Assembly (NCBI RefSeq): GCF_005484965.1
Contig: NZ_CP034036.1
Location: 868,001 to 932,000 of the forward strand
Reading direction: 5' to 3'
DNA from: Brenneria nigrifluens DSM 30175 = ATCC 13028
GTDB taxonomy: Bacteria; Pseudomonadota; Gammaproteobacteria; Enterobacterales; Enterobacteriaceae
DNA: 64,000 nt
The notes under the pieces are model-generated. The model was not told the origin of the DNA, searched no databases, and saw only the letters and a list, made by a program, of their open reading frames with translations. This document shows positions 42,139 through 50,051 of the stretch, piece by piece (the first letter of the stretch is position 1; each line of letters opens with the position of its first letter). The translations under genes and the position numbers were made by a program.

Positions 42139-43130
42139 TAATGCGCCAGCAGCGTTTTGTCGAGCATGGCGCCGACGGTGTATTTCGGGTCCACCATATT
42201 CCCCAGCCGGACTTTGCCGCACTGACTCAGCAGCATATAGGCGTCCCACTGTTCGAAACCAAAATCCTCCACCAGCCAGTAGATAAGATCGCGGTAGGCG
42301 ATGCGGGTGGCGTCTTCCAGCGGCCGGGCGCTGCCGATGCTCATGATGGAGGTATCATTTTCCATGCGCGGCCAACTGATGGACCAGTTTTTGATCAGAT
42401 CCACCCTGATGGTGGTGACCGAAGGGTATTCCACCGCCGTGCCGCAAATTTCGCCGTCGCCCTGGCAGGCGTGAGCATCGCCGATAAACAGACGTCCGCC
42501 CGGCGAGCGTACCGGCAGATAGGTGATGCTGCCGGGGCCGATATCGGGGACGTCCATATTGCCGCCGTGATTATCCGGCGTCAGCGAGTTGATGGAGTCG
42601 ATTTCCGGCGACACGCTCAGGGTGCCGATATGGGGTTTGTAAGGCAGCGTGTGGCGTTTGCTCCAGTAGACCTTTTCACTGTCCAGCTTGATCAGCCGTA
42701 CCTTCTCCGGCAGCGGATCGTTGAGCATTGCCGTCAGGTCGGTGCCGGTCAGTCCGCCGAAATGGGGGATCATGGCGCAAATGCCGTGCGGATCGTCTCC
42801 CCTGGGCAGCATCGATTCGATATACACCGCCAGAACGTCGCCTTTTTCCGCGCCCTTGACCATAATCGGGCCGTTCTGCGGGTTGAGGAACGGCATTTTC
42901 AGCAGCTGGCTGGGAATATCCCGTTCGGACTGAATCGCGCCTTCAAAGGCGTCGCGGGTATCGACAATCACCCGATCGCCGGGAACGATGGTCAGCACCG
43001 GGGTGGAGTAGGGGCCGATGGTGTAGTGAAACTCCTGCTGCATCTCTTCGGTCAGATGATGGGTAACCGGCTTACGCTGCGCGCCCACCCCGCGTTGGGT
43101 CATGATGGAATTTTTCAGCCATTGTTTCAT
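42138..43130 (-). CDS. fmdA: Acetamidase/formamidase FmdA
   Basis: FmdA hydrolyses formamide or acetamide to the acid and ammonia. The 330-aa sequence belongs to the FmdA_AmdA family. Conserved elements are VPGDRVIVDTRDAFEGAIQS, the HFGGLTG region, GTLSVSPE, NHGGNMD (metal site) and GDAHACQGDGEICGTAVE. It ends TAATG with the AmiC-like sensor gene, so enzyme and sensor are co-translated. Its place directly after an Urt/Fmd-type importer means imported amide is deamidated at once and released as ammonium for nitrogen nutrition. Confidence 0.93.
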   Translation of the reverse strand: MKQWLKNSIMTQRGVGAQRKPVTHHLTEEMQQEFHYTIGPYSTPVLTIVPGDRVIVDTRDAFEGAIQSERDIPSQLLKMPFLNPQNGPIMVKGAEKGDVLAVYIESMLPRGDDPHGICAMIPHFGGLTGTDLTAMLNDPLPEKVRLIKLDSEKVYWSKRHTLPYKPHIGTLSVSPEIDSINSLTPDNHGGNMDVPDIGPGSITYLPVRSPGGRLFIGDAHACQGDGEICGTAVEYPSVTTIRVDLIKNWSISWPRMENDTSIMSIGSARPLEDATRIAYRDLIYWLVEDFGFEQWDAYMLLSQCGKVRLGNMVDPKYTVGAMLDKTLLAH

Positions 43131-43185
43131 TGTCTACTCCTGTGCAAAAAAGGGTATCGCGCCGCCTGTGCGGCGCAGGTGAGGG

Positions 43186-43908
43186 TCACAGCGCCAGATG
43201 GCGGCGCATCAGCAGATCGTCCGACAGTTGCCGCTGGTCCAGGGTATCGACCACCCGGCCTTTATCCATCACGCAGCAGCGCTGGGCGGCGCGCTGGATC
43301 ATGGCGATATCCTGTTCCACCAGAATAACGGCGACCCGCAGCTCGCGGGCGATGCGCGTCAGCGTGTCGGCGATAATGTGGACGATGGAGGGCTGTACGC
43401 CCTCCGACGGCTCATCCAGCAGCAGGACTTTCGGCGCGCCGACCAGCGCCCTGGCTATCGCCAGTTGCTGCTGCTCGCCGCCGCTCATGGTGCCCGCCTT
43501 TTGCTTCAGCCGCTGGCGCAGGATGGGAAAGTAGTCCAGCACCCGCGCCAGCAGGTCGCTGGCGAATTCCCGGTGTTCGCGCACGAACTGCATCCCCACC
43601 TGCAAATTCTCCGCCACCGTCAGTCCGGAGAACACTTCGCGCCCCTGCGGCACATAGCCGATGCCCAACCGGGCGCGGCGCTGCGGCGTGGCGTGGGTGA
43701 TCTCCGTCTCTCCCAGCAGAATACGGCCCCGGCTGACGGGAACGGCGCCTATCAGCGAACGCATCAGGGTGGTTTTCCCCACGCCGTTGCGGCCGATCAC
43801 CCCCAGCACTTCCGCGCTATGCAGCTGGAAGGTGGCGCCGTTCAGCACCAGCCCGCCGCCATAGCCGCCGGTAATGTCATTAACCTGCAGTAATACGTCG
43901 TCGCTCAT
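43186..43908 (-). CDS. Urea/short-chain amide ABC transporter ATPase (UrtE-like)
   Basis: This 240-aa LivF/UrtE-type ATPase has Walker A GRNGVGKTTLMRSLIGAVP, the signature TMSGGEQQQLAIARALVG, Walker B KVLLLDEPSEGVQPSIVH and the H-loop LVEQDIAM. The SEGVQPSIV wording is typical of UrtE. It overlaps the UrtD-like gene by four bases (ATGA). No urease genes are near, while a formamidase follows, so amides are a likelier cargo than urea. Confidence 0.88.
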   Translation of the reverse strand: MSDDVLLQVNDITGGYGGGLVLNGATFQLHSAEVLGVIGRNGVGKTTLMRSLIGAVPVSRGRILLGETEITHATPQRRARLGIGYVPQGREVFSGLTVAENLQVGMQFVREHREFASDLLARVLDYFPILRQRLKQKAGTMSGGEQQQLAIARALVGAPKVLLLDEPSEGVQPSIVHIIADTLTRIARELRVAVILVEQDIAMIQRAAQRCCVMDKGRVVDTLDQRQLSDDLLMRRHLAL

Positions 43909-44633
43909 CCGGCTTTCCCCAAATAGATATCCGCTACATCGTCCTGGGCCAGTACCGCTTCGGCTTCGCCGTCGGCAAAGACCCGCCCGCCGTGCAGTAC
44001 CGTCACCCTGGAGGCAATCTGGCGGATAAAGGTCATATCGTGCTCCACCACCACCAGCGTCAGGCCGTCCTGCCGCATCTGTTTAATCAGTTCGCCGGTC
44101 AGATGGGTTTCTTCCACCGACAGCCCGGCGACCGGCTCGTCCAGCATCAGCAGGACGGGCTGCTGCGAAACCGCCATGGCGATTTCAAGCCACTGCTTTT
44201 TGCCATGGGACAGGTTGCCGGCCAACTGGCGATATTCCCCGGTCAGGTTGAAGCGTTGCAGCAGGGCATCGATACTCTCCGGCTGGTGGCGGACTTCCGG
44301 CCGCAGATGGCGCAGGGAGAGTTGCAGGTGCTGTTCGACGCTCAGATCGGGAAAAATGCCGGGGATCTGGAACTTGATGCTCATCCCCATGCGAATGCGC
44401 TGAAACGGCGACAGCGAATTAAGACGCCGGCCGAAAAAGCGGATCTCGCCGCTGCTCGGCGCGTGCTCGCCGGTCAGCAGCTTGAAGAAGGTGCTTTTTC
44501 CCGCCCCGTTGGGACCGATGACGCAGCGGATTTCCCCCCGGCGGATCTGCATATCCACCTGATTGATGACCTGCGCGCCGCCGAAGCGTTTGCCCAGCCC
44601 CTGCGTTTCCAGAATGATCTCTTGCGTCATCAT
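43905..44633 (-). CDS. Urea/short-chain amide ABC transporter ATPase (UrtD-like)
   Basis: This LivG/UrtD-type ATPase has Walker A GPNGAGKSTFFKLLTGEH, the signature NLSHGKKQWLEIAMAV (LSHGKKQ in place of LSGGQ, as is usual in UrtD) and Walker B VLLMLDEPVAGLSVEE. The H-loop is VVEHDMTFI. I start at ATG 44633, which overlaps the UrtC stop, with AGGACGC just upstream; a neighbouring ATG at 44630 is equally possible. The product is about 243 aa. A frame that opens at 44783 lies inside the UrtC gene and was not used. Confidence 0.88.
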   Translation of the reverse strand: MMTQEIILETQGLGKRFGGAQVINQVDMQIRRGEIRCVIGPNGAGKSTFFKLLTGEHAPSSGEIRFFGRRLNSLSPFQRIRMGMSIKFQIPGIFPDLSVEQHLQLSLRHLRPEVRHQPESIDALLQRFNLTGEYRQLAGNLSHGKKQWLEIAMAVSQQPVLLMLDEPVAGLSVEETHLTGELIKQMRQDGLTLVVVEHDMTFIRQIASRVTVLHGGRVFADGEAEAVLAQDDVADIYLGKAG

Positions 44634-45685
44634 GCGTCCTCCGCGTTGCGTTCGGACGGCATCAGCCGGCGTATCCTGTCGCCCAACCAGGGCAGGATGC
44701 CGTTGGGGGCGGCCAGCACCACAAACAGCAGGATGGCGCCCAGCAGGATCATGGCGTATTCGCTGCCGTAAACCGCCAGCCACTGGGAGAGCCAGACCAG
44801 CAGGGCGGTAATGACGATGGTGCCGAAGATATTTTTACGCCCGGCGGTGGCGACCCAGATAACCGGCATGGCCGCAGCGGTCAGCCCCATGGACGAGGGC
44901 GTTATATATGACCCCCACAGGGTGTAGAGCACGCCGGACAGCCCCGACAGTACGCCGCCCAGCACGAAAACCAGCAGCTGATAGCGGCGGATATCGATCC
45001 CCAGCATTTCCGCCCGGCGCGGGTTTTCGCGGATGGAGGCCAGCGTCAGGCCGAAGTCGGAGCGTAATAAATGCCGTACGCCCCAGTAGGTCAGCGCCAG
45101 CAGTACGATAATCAGGTAATAAAAGGCGTTGCCTTCCAGCACCAGCAATTCGCCGTCAACGCCGGGCAGCGAGAGCGGCGGCATGCCGGACATGCCGTTG
45201 AATCCGTTCAGCCGGGCGCTGCCGATGGTCCACTGCGGCCCGGCGGTCTGCGACATAAAGGTTTCCAGCACCAGGGTGAAAGAGAGCGTGACGATGCCGA
45301 TGAAAATACCGGTCACGCCGCCGTAAAACATCAGGTAACCGAGCGCGGCGGCGACGGCCGCCGCCAGCAGCAGCGCCAGCAGCAATCCCGACCAGGTGGC
45401 GAGCGCGCCGTCGCCGAAATTCAGCGTCAACACGCCGTAGGCGTAGCCGGCCAGCCCGAAAAAGGCGGTCTGGCCGAAGGAGAGGATCCCGCCGTGGCCC
45501 CACATGGCGGCCAGCCCGATGGCGCAGAAGGTCCACAGCAGGAAATAGGCGAAATCCCCGATGGTGCCGCTGTCGACGCCCAGCGGCAACAGCAGGGCGG
45601 CCAGCAGGATAAGGCCGCCGGCCCAGGGCGCCGGCGGGCGTTTCCCCGCCGGGCCTATAGATAAACGGATGGATGATGAGGTCAC
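44630..45685 (-). CDS. Urea/short-chain amide ABC transporter permease (UrtC-like)
   Basis: This 351-aa LivM/UrtC-type permease has about nine or ten hydrophobic helices. Recognisable segments are AAMWGHGGILSFGQTAFFGL (Urt signature GxLSxGQ), FYGGVTGIFIGIVTLSFTLV, and the EAA-like loop SIRENPRRAEMLGIDIRRYQ. It forms the pore with the UrtB-like protein encoded nine bases upstream. It ends in overlap with the UrtD-like gene. Confidence 0.88.
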   Translation of the reverse strand: MTSSSIRLSIGPAGKRPPAPWAGGLILLAALLLPLGVDSGTIGDFAYFLLWTFCAIGLAAMWGHGGILSFGQTAFFGLAGYAYGVLTLNFGDGALATWSGLLLALLLAAAVAAALGYLMFYGGVTGIFIGIVTLSFTLVLETFMSQTAGPQWTIGSARLNGFNGMSGMPPLSLPGVDGELLVLEGNAFYYLIIVLLALTYWGVRHLLRSDFGLTLASIRENPRRAEMLGIDIRRYQLLVFVLGGVLSGLSGVLYTLWGSYITPSSMGLTAAAMPVIWVATAGRKNIFGTIVITALLVWLSQWLAVYGSEYAMILLGAILLFVVLAAPNGILPWLGDRIRRLMPSERNAEDA

Positions 45686-45694
45686 TGTCGGCTC

Positions 45695-46558
45695 CTAGCG
45701 ATGACGGGTAAACAGGCTGCCCACACCGTTCGGCAGCAGGCGGATGACCAGCATGGCGGTAAGCAGCAGACCGATTTGTCCGGCCAGTTGGCCGTACCAG
45801 GCGTTCAGCCCGGTCTGGATCGCCCCCAGCGTCATGGCGGCGGGAATGGTGCCGACCAGCACGTTGGCGCCGCCCACCACCACGGAAACAAAGGCCTGCA
45901 CGATAAAACTGCTGCCCATGGTGGGCACGGCGGTGAGCGTCGGCGCGTAGATGGCGCCCGCCAGTCCGGCCAGTCCGGCGCCCAGCGCGAAGGTCTGGGT
46001 ATAGAGACGGTCGGTTTCCAGTCCCAGACAGGCGGCCATGCGGGCATTCTGGATGGTGGCCCGGGCGCAGACGCCGTAATTGGTATGGAAGAACAGCCAG
46101 TACAACAGCAGCAGGATGGCGATGGCGAACAGCGGCAACAGCGCCCGGTAGGTGGCGAAGGAGTAGCCGCCCAGCGTAAAGGAGCCAAAAGGCGTGGACA
46201 GCCCTTCCAGCGACGGACCGGCCAGCAGCAGCATGCTTTGCTGCACGATCAGGCTGATCGCCCAGGTCGCCACCACCGAGTCATACAGCCGGTGGTACAG
46301 ATGACGCACCACCAGCCGCTCGATGACCCCGCCGGCGAACGCGGCGGCCAGCGAACCGGCCAGCATCGCCAACGGCAGCGGCAGACCGGATTTGTTCAGT
46401 GAGATGGTGACGTAGGCGCCGCACATGATGAATTCGCCATGCGCCAGATTGATGACCCCCATCATGCCGAAGATCACCGCCAGCCCCAGCGCCGCGAGCA
46501 CCAGATAGGCAAAGTTGTCTCCGAACTGATAAATCACCGAATAAAGAAAGGAGAGCAT
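45695..46558 (-). CDS. Urea/short-chain amide ABC transporter permease (UrtB-like)
   Basis: This LivH/UrtB-type permease has about eight hydrophobic helices. Its opening block AVIFGMMGVINLAHGEFIMC is the LivH signature. The EAA loop is near ATIQNARMAACLGLETDRLY, and GTIPAAMTLGAIQTGLNAWY lies late in the chain. The chosen start ATG 46558 (MLSFLYSVIYQFGDNFAYL) gives 287 aa, near the UrtB norm. The frame extends to 46609 (GTG) without better support. The ribosome site is weak for both. It follows the binding-protein gene by 99 bases. Confidence 0.86.
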   Translation of the reverse strand: MLSFLYSVIYQFGDNFAYLVLAALGLAVIFGMMGVINLAHGEFIMCGAYVTISLNKSGLPLPLAMLAGSLAAAFAGGVIERLVVRHLYHRLYDSVVATWAISLIVQQSMLLLAGPSLEGLSTPFGSFTLGGYSFATYRALLPLFAIAILLLLYWLFFHTNYGVCARATIQNARMAACLGLETDRLYTQTFALGAGLAGLAGAIYAPTLTAVPTMGSSFIVQAFVSVVVGGANVLVGTIPAAMTLGAIQTGLNAWYGQLAGQIGLLLTAMLVIRLLPNGVGSLFTRHR

Positions 46559-46657
46559 CTGCTGAGAATCCTTAGTGCCCTGCGCGACACCGTCAGAAAG
46601 GGATAACACCGGGGATGCGCCGTGTGGCCGACGCTTCCCCGGCCGTAAGCCGCCGGG

Positions 46658-47908
46658 TTATGGCTTGGGCGGATTAGACGGCGTGTACTGGCTGGTATCC
46701 GGTTTCACCGGCAGATTACAGCCCGCCTCGCCCAGCCAGTAAGGCTTGATGTCGGGCCAGACCTTGGGGATCTCGACGGAGTGATCTTCTTTGACGTGGG
46801 CCAGATAGATGGTATGGCTCAGGTGATGGCTTTTAGGATCGATACAGACCTTGCCGGACGGGCCGTCGGTACAGATATCCCCGCTTTCCAGCGCCTTGCG
46901 CACCGCGACCTGATCGGTGCTGTTGGCGCGCTCGACCGCCAGTTTGTACAGATAGACGGCATCGTAGGCGTTGGCCGCTTCCTGATTGATATAGGGCTCA
47001 TTGGGGAATTTGGCGCGGAAGCGCTGCTTAAAGTCATTGCTGGCCGGCGTATCCACTTCCTCCATGTAATTGGCGGTAATGTACATATCTTTCAGCGCGG
47101 GCGCCTTGAAGCGTTTATGTTCGTAGGCCTGTGCCACGTTGACGGAGCTGGCCATCGGCAGATTAAGCTTTGCCGCCGCCGCCTGCTCGTAATAGGAGGA
47201 CTGGTTGGCGCCCACCAGCAGGGTCATCACAAAGTCGGGTTTGGCCTGCTGGATATTCTGAATGGTTTGTCCGAACTGGGAGACGCTGAGCGGGATAAAC
47301 TCCTCGCCGACCATGGCGCCGCCGTTCTCTTCGACAATCTTGCGCACCCACTCCGCTGAAATCTGGCCGAAGTTATAGTCGGCGGCGATGGTGTAAACCT
47401 TGTTGCCGTATTTTTCCATCATCCAGGGGATAAGGGTGGAAAACTGCTGCTCGGGGACGGCGCCGGTCACGAAAACGTTGCTATCGCATACGCCGCCTTC
47501 ATACTGGTTGTTGTACCAGTAGAGCTGTTTTTCCCGATCCATGATCGGCCGGATGGCTTCGCGCGACGCGCTGGAAAAGGCGCCGAAAATAACGTCGACC
47601 TTATCGGTGCGGATTAACCGGCGAGCCATCTGCTGAAAACGGGTATTGTCGGATTGCGTATCGTATTTTACCAATTCGACCTGGCGGCCAAGAATACCGC
47701 CCTGGGCATTGATTTCTTCGACAGCTAATTCGGTTGCATGGATCTTGGGAATAACCGGCAGAGCAAAATTACCGGAAGCATCTTCCAATAAGCCGATTTT
47801 TATCGGTTTATCCGCTGCGGCCGCCATACCTGAAAAGGTCACGGCAAAGGCGGAGGCGGAGGCGATCGCAAGCGTCAGCGCGGCGTAGTTACCTGTTGTT
47901 CTGGACAT
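46658..47908 (-). CDS. Urea/short-chain amide ABC transporter substrate-binding protein (UrtA/FmdD-like)
   Basis: This is the periplasmic ligand receptor of the importer, 416 aa. A signal peptide (MSRTTGNYAALTLAIASASA to about residue 33, AAAADKP) is followed by a Peripla_BP_6 domain. Landmarks are IKIGLLEDASGNFALPVIPK, INAQGGILGRQVELV, FGAFSSASREAIRPIMDREK and QYEGGVCDSNVFVTGAVPEQ. It is related to the AmiC-like sensor in the same operon (both have an N-F-Y/V-x-G-A-x-P-x-Q motif), so periplasmic capture and cytoplasmic sensing use the same fold. ATG 47908 has AGGGG upstream. It is the first gene of the operon. Confidence 0.88.
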   Translation of the reverse strand: MSRTTGNYAALTLAIASASAFAVTFSGMAAAADKPIKIGLLEDASGNFALPVIPKIHATELAVEEINAQGGILGRQVELVKYDTQSDNTRFQQMARRLIRTDKVDVIFGAFSSASREAIRPIMDREKQLYWYNNQYEGGVCDSNVFVTGAVPEQQFSTLIPWMMEKYGNKVYTIAADYNFGQISAEWVRKIVEENGGAMVGEEFIPLSVSQFGQTIQNIQQAKPDFVMTLLVGANQSSYYEQAAAAKLNLPMASSVNVAQAYEHKRFKAPALKDMYITANYMEEVDTPASNDFKQRFRAKFPNEPYINQEAANAYDAVYLYKLAVERANSTDQVAVRKALESGDICTDGPSGKVCIDPKSHHLSHTIYLAHVKEDHSVEIPKVWPDIKPYWLGEAGCNLPVKPDTSQYTPSNPPKP

Positions 47909-47939
47909 AAATACCCCTGGCGTTGGTCTGGAAATAAGC

Positions 47940-47984
47940 AAAAAAAAAGAGCCCGGCATAGTCTTAAGACCTTGCATGGGCTCT
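47940..47984 (-). terminator. Intrinsic terminator in the leader of the amide operon
   Basis: On the minus strand AGAGCCC (47984-47978) pairs with GGGCTCT (47954-47948), with an inner GTCTTAAGAC palindrome (47970-47961). The stem is followed by nine Ts (47948-47940). It lies between the promoter and the first gene, so it must be overridden for expression. Its upstream arm is shared with hairpin P2 of the leader. Confidence 0.88.
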
Positions 47985-48031
47985 ATTGCCTGCACCACAA
48001 ACCGACGTCATTGGCGGTCTTGCGGAGAGTT
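47940..48031 (-). promoter_or_regulatory. ANTAR-type antitermination leader RNA of the amide operon
   Basis: On the minus strand two hairpins precede the terminator. P1 (48018-48001) is ACCGCCAATGACGTCGGT, a stem capped by the hexaloop AATGAC, which has A at position 1 and G at position 4 as known ANTAR targets do. P2 (47994-47973) has GGC/GCC and GCA/TGC helices closing the hexaloop AATAGA. P2's downstream arm GCCCATGC overlaps the terminator arm AGAGCCC, so P2 and terminator are mutually exclusive. This is the two-hairpin layout bound by ANTAR proteins. The operon encodes such a protein. Confidence 0.75.
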
Positions 48032-48037
48032 GCCATC

Positions 48038-48067
48038 ACTATAAAAAGCAAATCAAAGCGCTGTCAA
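48038..48067 (-). promoter_or_regulatory. Sigma-70 promoter of the amide operon
   Basis: On the minus strand TTGACA (48067-48062) is followed after 18 bases by TATAGT (48043-48038). The -35 is a consensus match. Transcription would start near 48031, just before the leader hairpins. Confidence 0.75.
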
Positions 48068-48434
48068 TGGCTAATTTTCCAATATAAATCATATAGTAAA
48101 AACATATGGCGGCGCACTGTCGTTGAACACGGCTGCACAAATTTCGTGCGGTTTGCCCGACGACGTCGTCAGGTGGCTAACTTGTGGTTATTTATAAAAT
48201 ATCCCTATTCGTTTTATTTTCGCCGGCGCAGTTAGTGACCATAAAAAAGGGGAGTTGTTAATTGAATGCACTGGATAAGGTGCGGCAAAATTTTTTCCAT
48301 CATGGCCGGCGCTAACCCTGTGCCAATCGTTAAGAACTGTAAATCCGTGCAAATGGGTATTTATCTGATAGTGGAGCTGAAGCATTCCCCGTATATCTTT
48401 GCCATCCGCAGCAGCGGCAAGGAAGGAGTGACCT
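48068..48434. other. Intergenic region upstream of the amide operon and DUF2502 gene
   Basis: These 367 bases separate the divergent amide operon promoter from the DUF2502 gene. I see no gene or repeat. This would be the place for activator sites such as NtrC or CRP for the operon, but I cannot identify one with confidence. Confidence 0.4.
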
Positions 48435-48863
48435 ATGTTTAAGCCACTGTTAGTCAGTACCCTGTTGGTCGGCATGTTCGCCTTGACACCGGCGGCAGAG
48501 GCCGGCAGCGTCAGCATCGATATCCTGCCCGGCGTGACGCTGAATATCGGCGATCGCGATCGGCGCGGTTATTACTGGGATGGCTATGACTGGCGCAGCG
48601 AGCGCTGGTGGCGGGAATACCGGGGCTATCACCGTGGCGAACGTAACCGTCACGGCTACTATTGGGATGGCTGGCGCTGGCGTGACCCCGGCTGGTGGCG
48701 TGAATATCAGCGCGGGCCGCGGCATTTCGACAATCGTCATCACCGTGGTCCGCGGCATATGGACGACCGCGGCCCGCGCCGCGATTACCGCCATGGACGA
48801 GGTCCCGAACGCGGTCACGGCCCGGATCGCCACGGTCCCGGCCCCGGCCAGTTCCGGCACTGA
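48435..48863 (+). CDS. DUF2502 family secreted protein (YpeC-like)
   Basis: This is a periplasmic protein of unknown function, 142 aa. A signal peptide (MFKPLLVSTLLVGMFALTPA, to AEAG) is followed by VSIDILPGVTLNIGDRDRRG, the DUF2502 start. Two tandem Trp/Tyr/Arg repeats follow (RGYYWDGYDWRSERWWREYR and HGYYWDGWRWRDPGWWREYQ), and then a low-complexity His/Arg/Gly/Pro tail with GPRHMDDRGP and GPERGHGPD. The tail could bind metal ions, but that is speculation. AAGGAGTGACC precedes the ATG. It is monocistronic, with REP-like palindromes right after it. Confidence 0.85.
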   Translation: MFKPLLVSTLLVGMFALTPAAEAGSVSIDILPGVTLNIGDRDRRGYYWDGYDWRSERWWREYRGYHRGERNRHGYYWDGWRWRDPGWWREYQRGPRHFDNRHHRGPRHMDDRGPRRDYRHGRGPERGHGPDRHGPGPGQFRH

Positions 48864-48876
48864 TCGGCTAAACTGG

Positions 48877-48959
48877 CTCCCTCCCCTGCGAAGGGAGCCT
48901 CTTGCCGGGATGCTGGATCGACTCCCTCCCCTGCGAAGGGGAGGGTTGGGGTGGGGTCG
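48877..48959. repeat. REP-like palindromes, two copies
   Basis: CTCCCTCCCCTGCGAAGGGA at about 48878 is followed by a second copy, CTCCCTCCCCTGCGAAGGGG at about 48922, with the tail AGGGTTGGGGTGGGGT. They lie between the convergent DUF2502 and flavodoxin-like genes. Confidence 0.8.
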
Positions 48960-48967
48960 GCCGGAGA

Positions 48968-49522
48968 TTATTTTGCCAGCTTCGCGGCGATCTCCGCCAC
49001 GCGCTGACCGTACAGTTTCCCGGTGGCCAGATCGCCCGCCACCACTTCATCCACGCTGGCATCGGACGGCGTTTGCGCCAGCAGGCCGACCGAAGCGCCG
49101 AGGTTATTGATATCGTTACGCGTGGCGGCTTTGGTATTCGCCGGCAGTATGCCGAGGCTGACCCAAATCCCGCCGTGCTGCGAAGCCAGGGTTTGTAGAT
49201 AGATTAGCGTAACCTGCTTGTCGCCGTTCAGGCTGGCGCTATTGGTAAAGCCGCCGAATACTTTATTCTTCCACTTGCCGGCAAACCACTGTTTGGAGCT
49301 GGCGTCGGCGAATTTCTTGAACTGCCAGGACGGGCCGCCCATATAGGTCGGCGTGCCGAAAATAATGGCATCGGCGTCAGCCAGTTTATCCCAATCCGCT
49401 TCAGCGATATTGCCTTCCGCATCAATGGCGATCAGTTCGGCGCCGGCGCCTTGCGCAACGGCATCGGCCAGACGTTGGGTGTGGCCGTAGCCGGAATGAT
49501 AGATCACAACGGTTTTTGACAT
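48968..49522 (-). CDS. Flavodoxin-fold NAD(P)H-dependent oxidoreductase (WrbA-related)
   Basis: The 184-aa cytoplasmic flavoprotein binds FMN through VVIYHSGYGHTQRLADAVAQ (phosphate loop) and GTPTYMGGPSWQFKKFADAS. The segment GGFTNSASLNGDKQVTL follows, as in WrbA-type quinone reductases (about 198 aa). It is shorter and divergent from WrbA, so I give no symbol. It probably reduces quinones or related electrophiles. ATG 49522 (MSKTVV) is the start; the frame upstream to 49579 is unlikely. The divergent neighbour is an HxlR-type regulator, a frequent partner of such oxidoreductases, and an 11-bp inverted repeat lies between them. Confidence 0.85.
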   Translation of the reverse strand: MSKTVVIYHSGYGHTQRLADAVAQGAGAELIAIDAEGNIAEADWDKLADADAIIFGTPTYMGGPSWQFKKFADASSKQWFAGKWKNKVFGGFTNSASLNGDKQVTLIYLQTLASQHGGIWVSLGILPANTKAATRNDINNLGASVGLLAQTPSDASVDEVVAGDLATGKLYGQRVAEIAAKLAK

Positions 49523-49597
49523 AATAAGCCTCATACTTTCTGAGTTTGAATGAGATGCACGCCGACATAACGACGGCAAAATCCATCATGGCGATAC

Positions 49598-49670
49598 GTG
49601 CTTTCTTATGGATACAGCCTCTATAATATGGCGACTATAGCGGAGTCTCATGATTTTGTTAAGAAAGCAC
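49598..49670. promoter_or_regulatory. Inverted repeat in the flavodoxin/HxlR divergent promoter region
   Basis: GTGCTTTCTTA (49598-49608) and TAAGAAAGCAC (49660-49670) are perfect 11-bp inverted repeats separated by 51 bases that include a TATAAT (49622-49627). Paired distant half-sites of this kind could bind the HxlR-type regulator. The function is inferred from position. Confidence 0.45.
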
Positions 49671-49718
49671 TTTTAAGTTATCAGGTATCCCAAAGGTAAC
49701 CGCGACGGAAGCCAGCGA

Positions 49719-49937
49719 ATGAAAAAACCTTACGATGTTTATGCGCAGCATTGCCCGGCGCGCATGATTCTGGACCGGGTGGCGGATAAATGGACGCTAC
49801 TGATTCTGAATATTCTGGTTGAGCGGCCCATGCGCTTTAACCAGTTAAAACGCGATGTGGAAGGGATCTCGCAAAAGGTTCTGTCGCAGACGCTGAAGAA
49901 TCTGGTGCGCGAGCTGGACGAGGCTATTTCCCGGTAA
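49719..49937 (+). pseudogene. Truncated HxlR-family transcriptional regulator
   Basis: HxlR regulators are winged-helix proteins of about 105-130 residues that often control a divergent oxidoreductase. This frame starts normally (DVYAQHCPARMILDRVADKW, TLLILNILVERPMRFNQLKR, then GISQKVLSQTLKNLVRELDE). After about residue 64 it leaves the family pattern and stops at 72 aa (AISR). The missing part is the wing and C-terminal dimerisation helix, normally RDGLVxRxVYxxxPPxVEY. It is probably a deletion product that no longer folds as a dimer, although a short DNA-binding peptide could still be made. Confidence 0.7.
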
Positions 49938-50051
49938 TGAATGTACCGATGCATGGCTCCTTAAATCCCCGTTGTATAATGATATGGATGAGGCATATAT
50001 GACGCGGTGATTAGCCGTTTCACTGCATAACCGGTAACGACGAGGTAGAAA

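Noticed and set aside
42141..43328. A 395-codon plus-strand open frame opposite fmdA
   Set aside because: FmdA motifs are clear on the minus strand; the plus frame spans two minus-strand genes.
48578..48720. Direct repeats inside the DUF2502 gene as a possible CRISPR-like array
   Set aside because: They are in-frame protein repeats (GYYWDG units) within one coding sequence, with no spacers.
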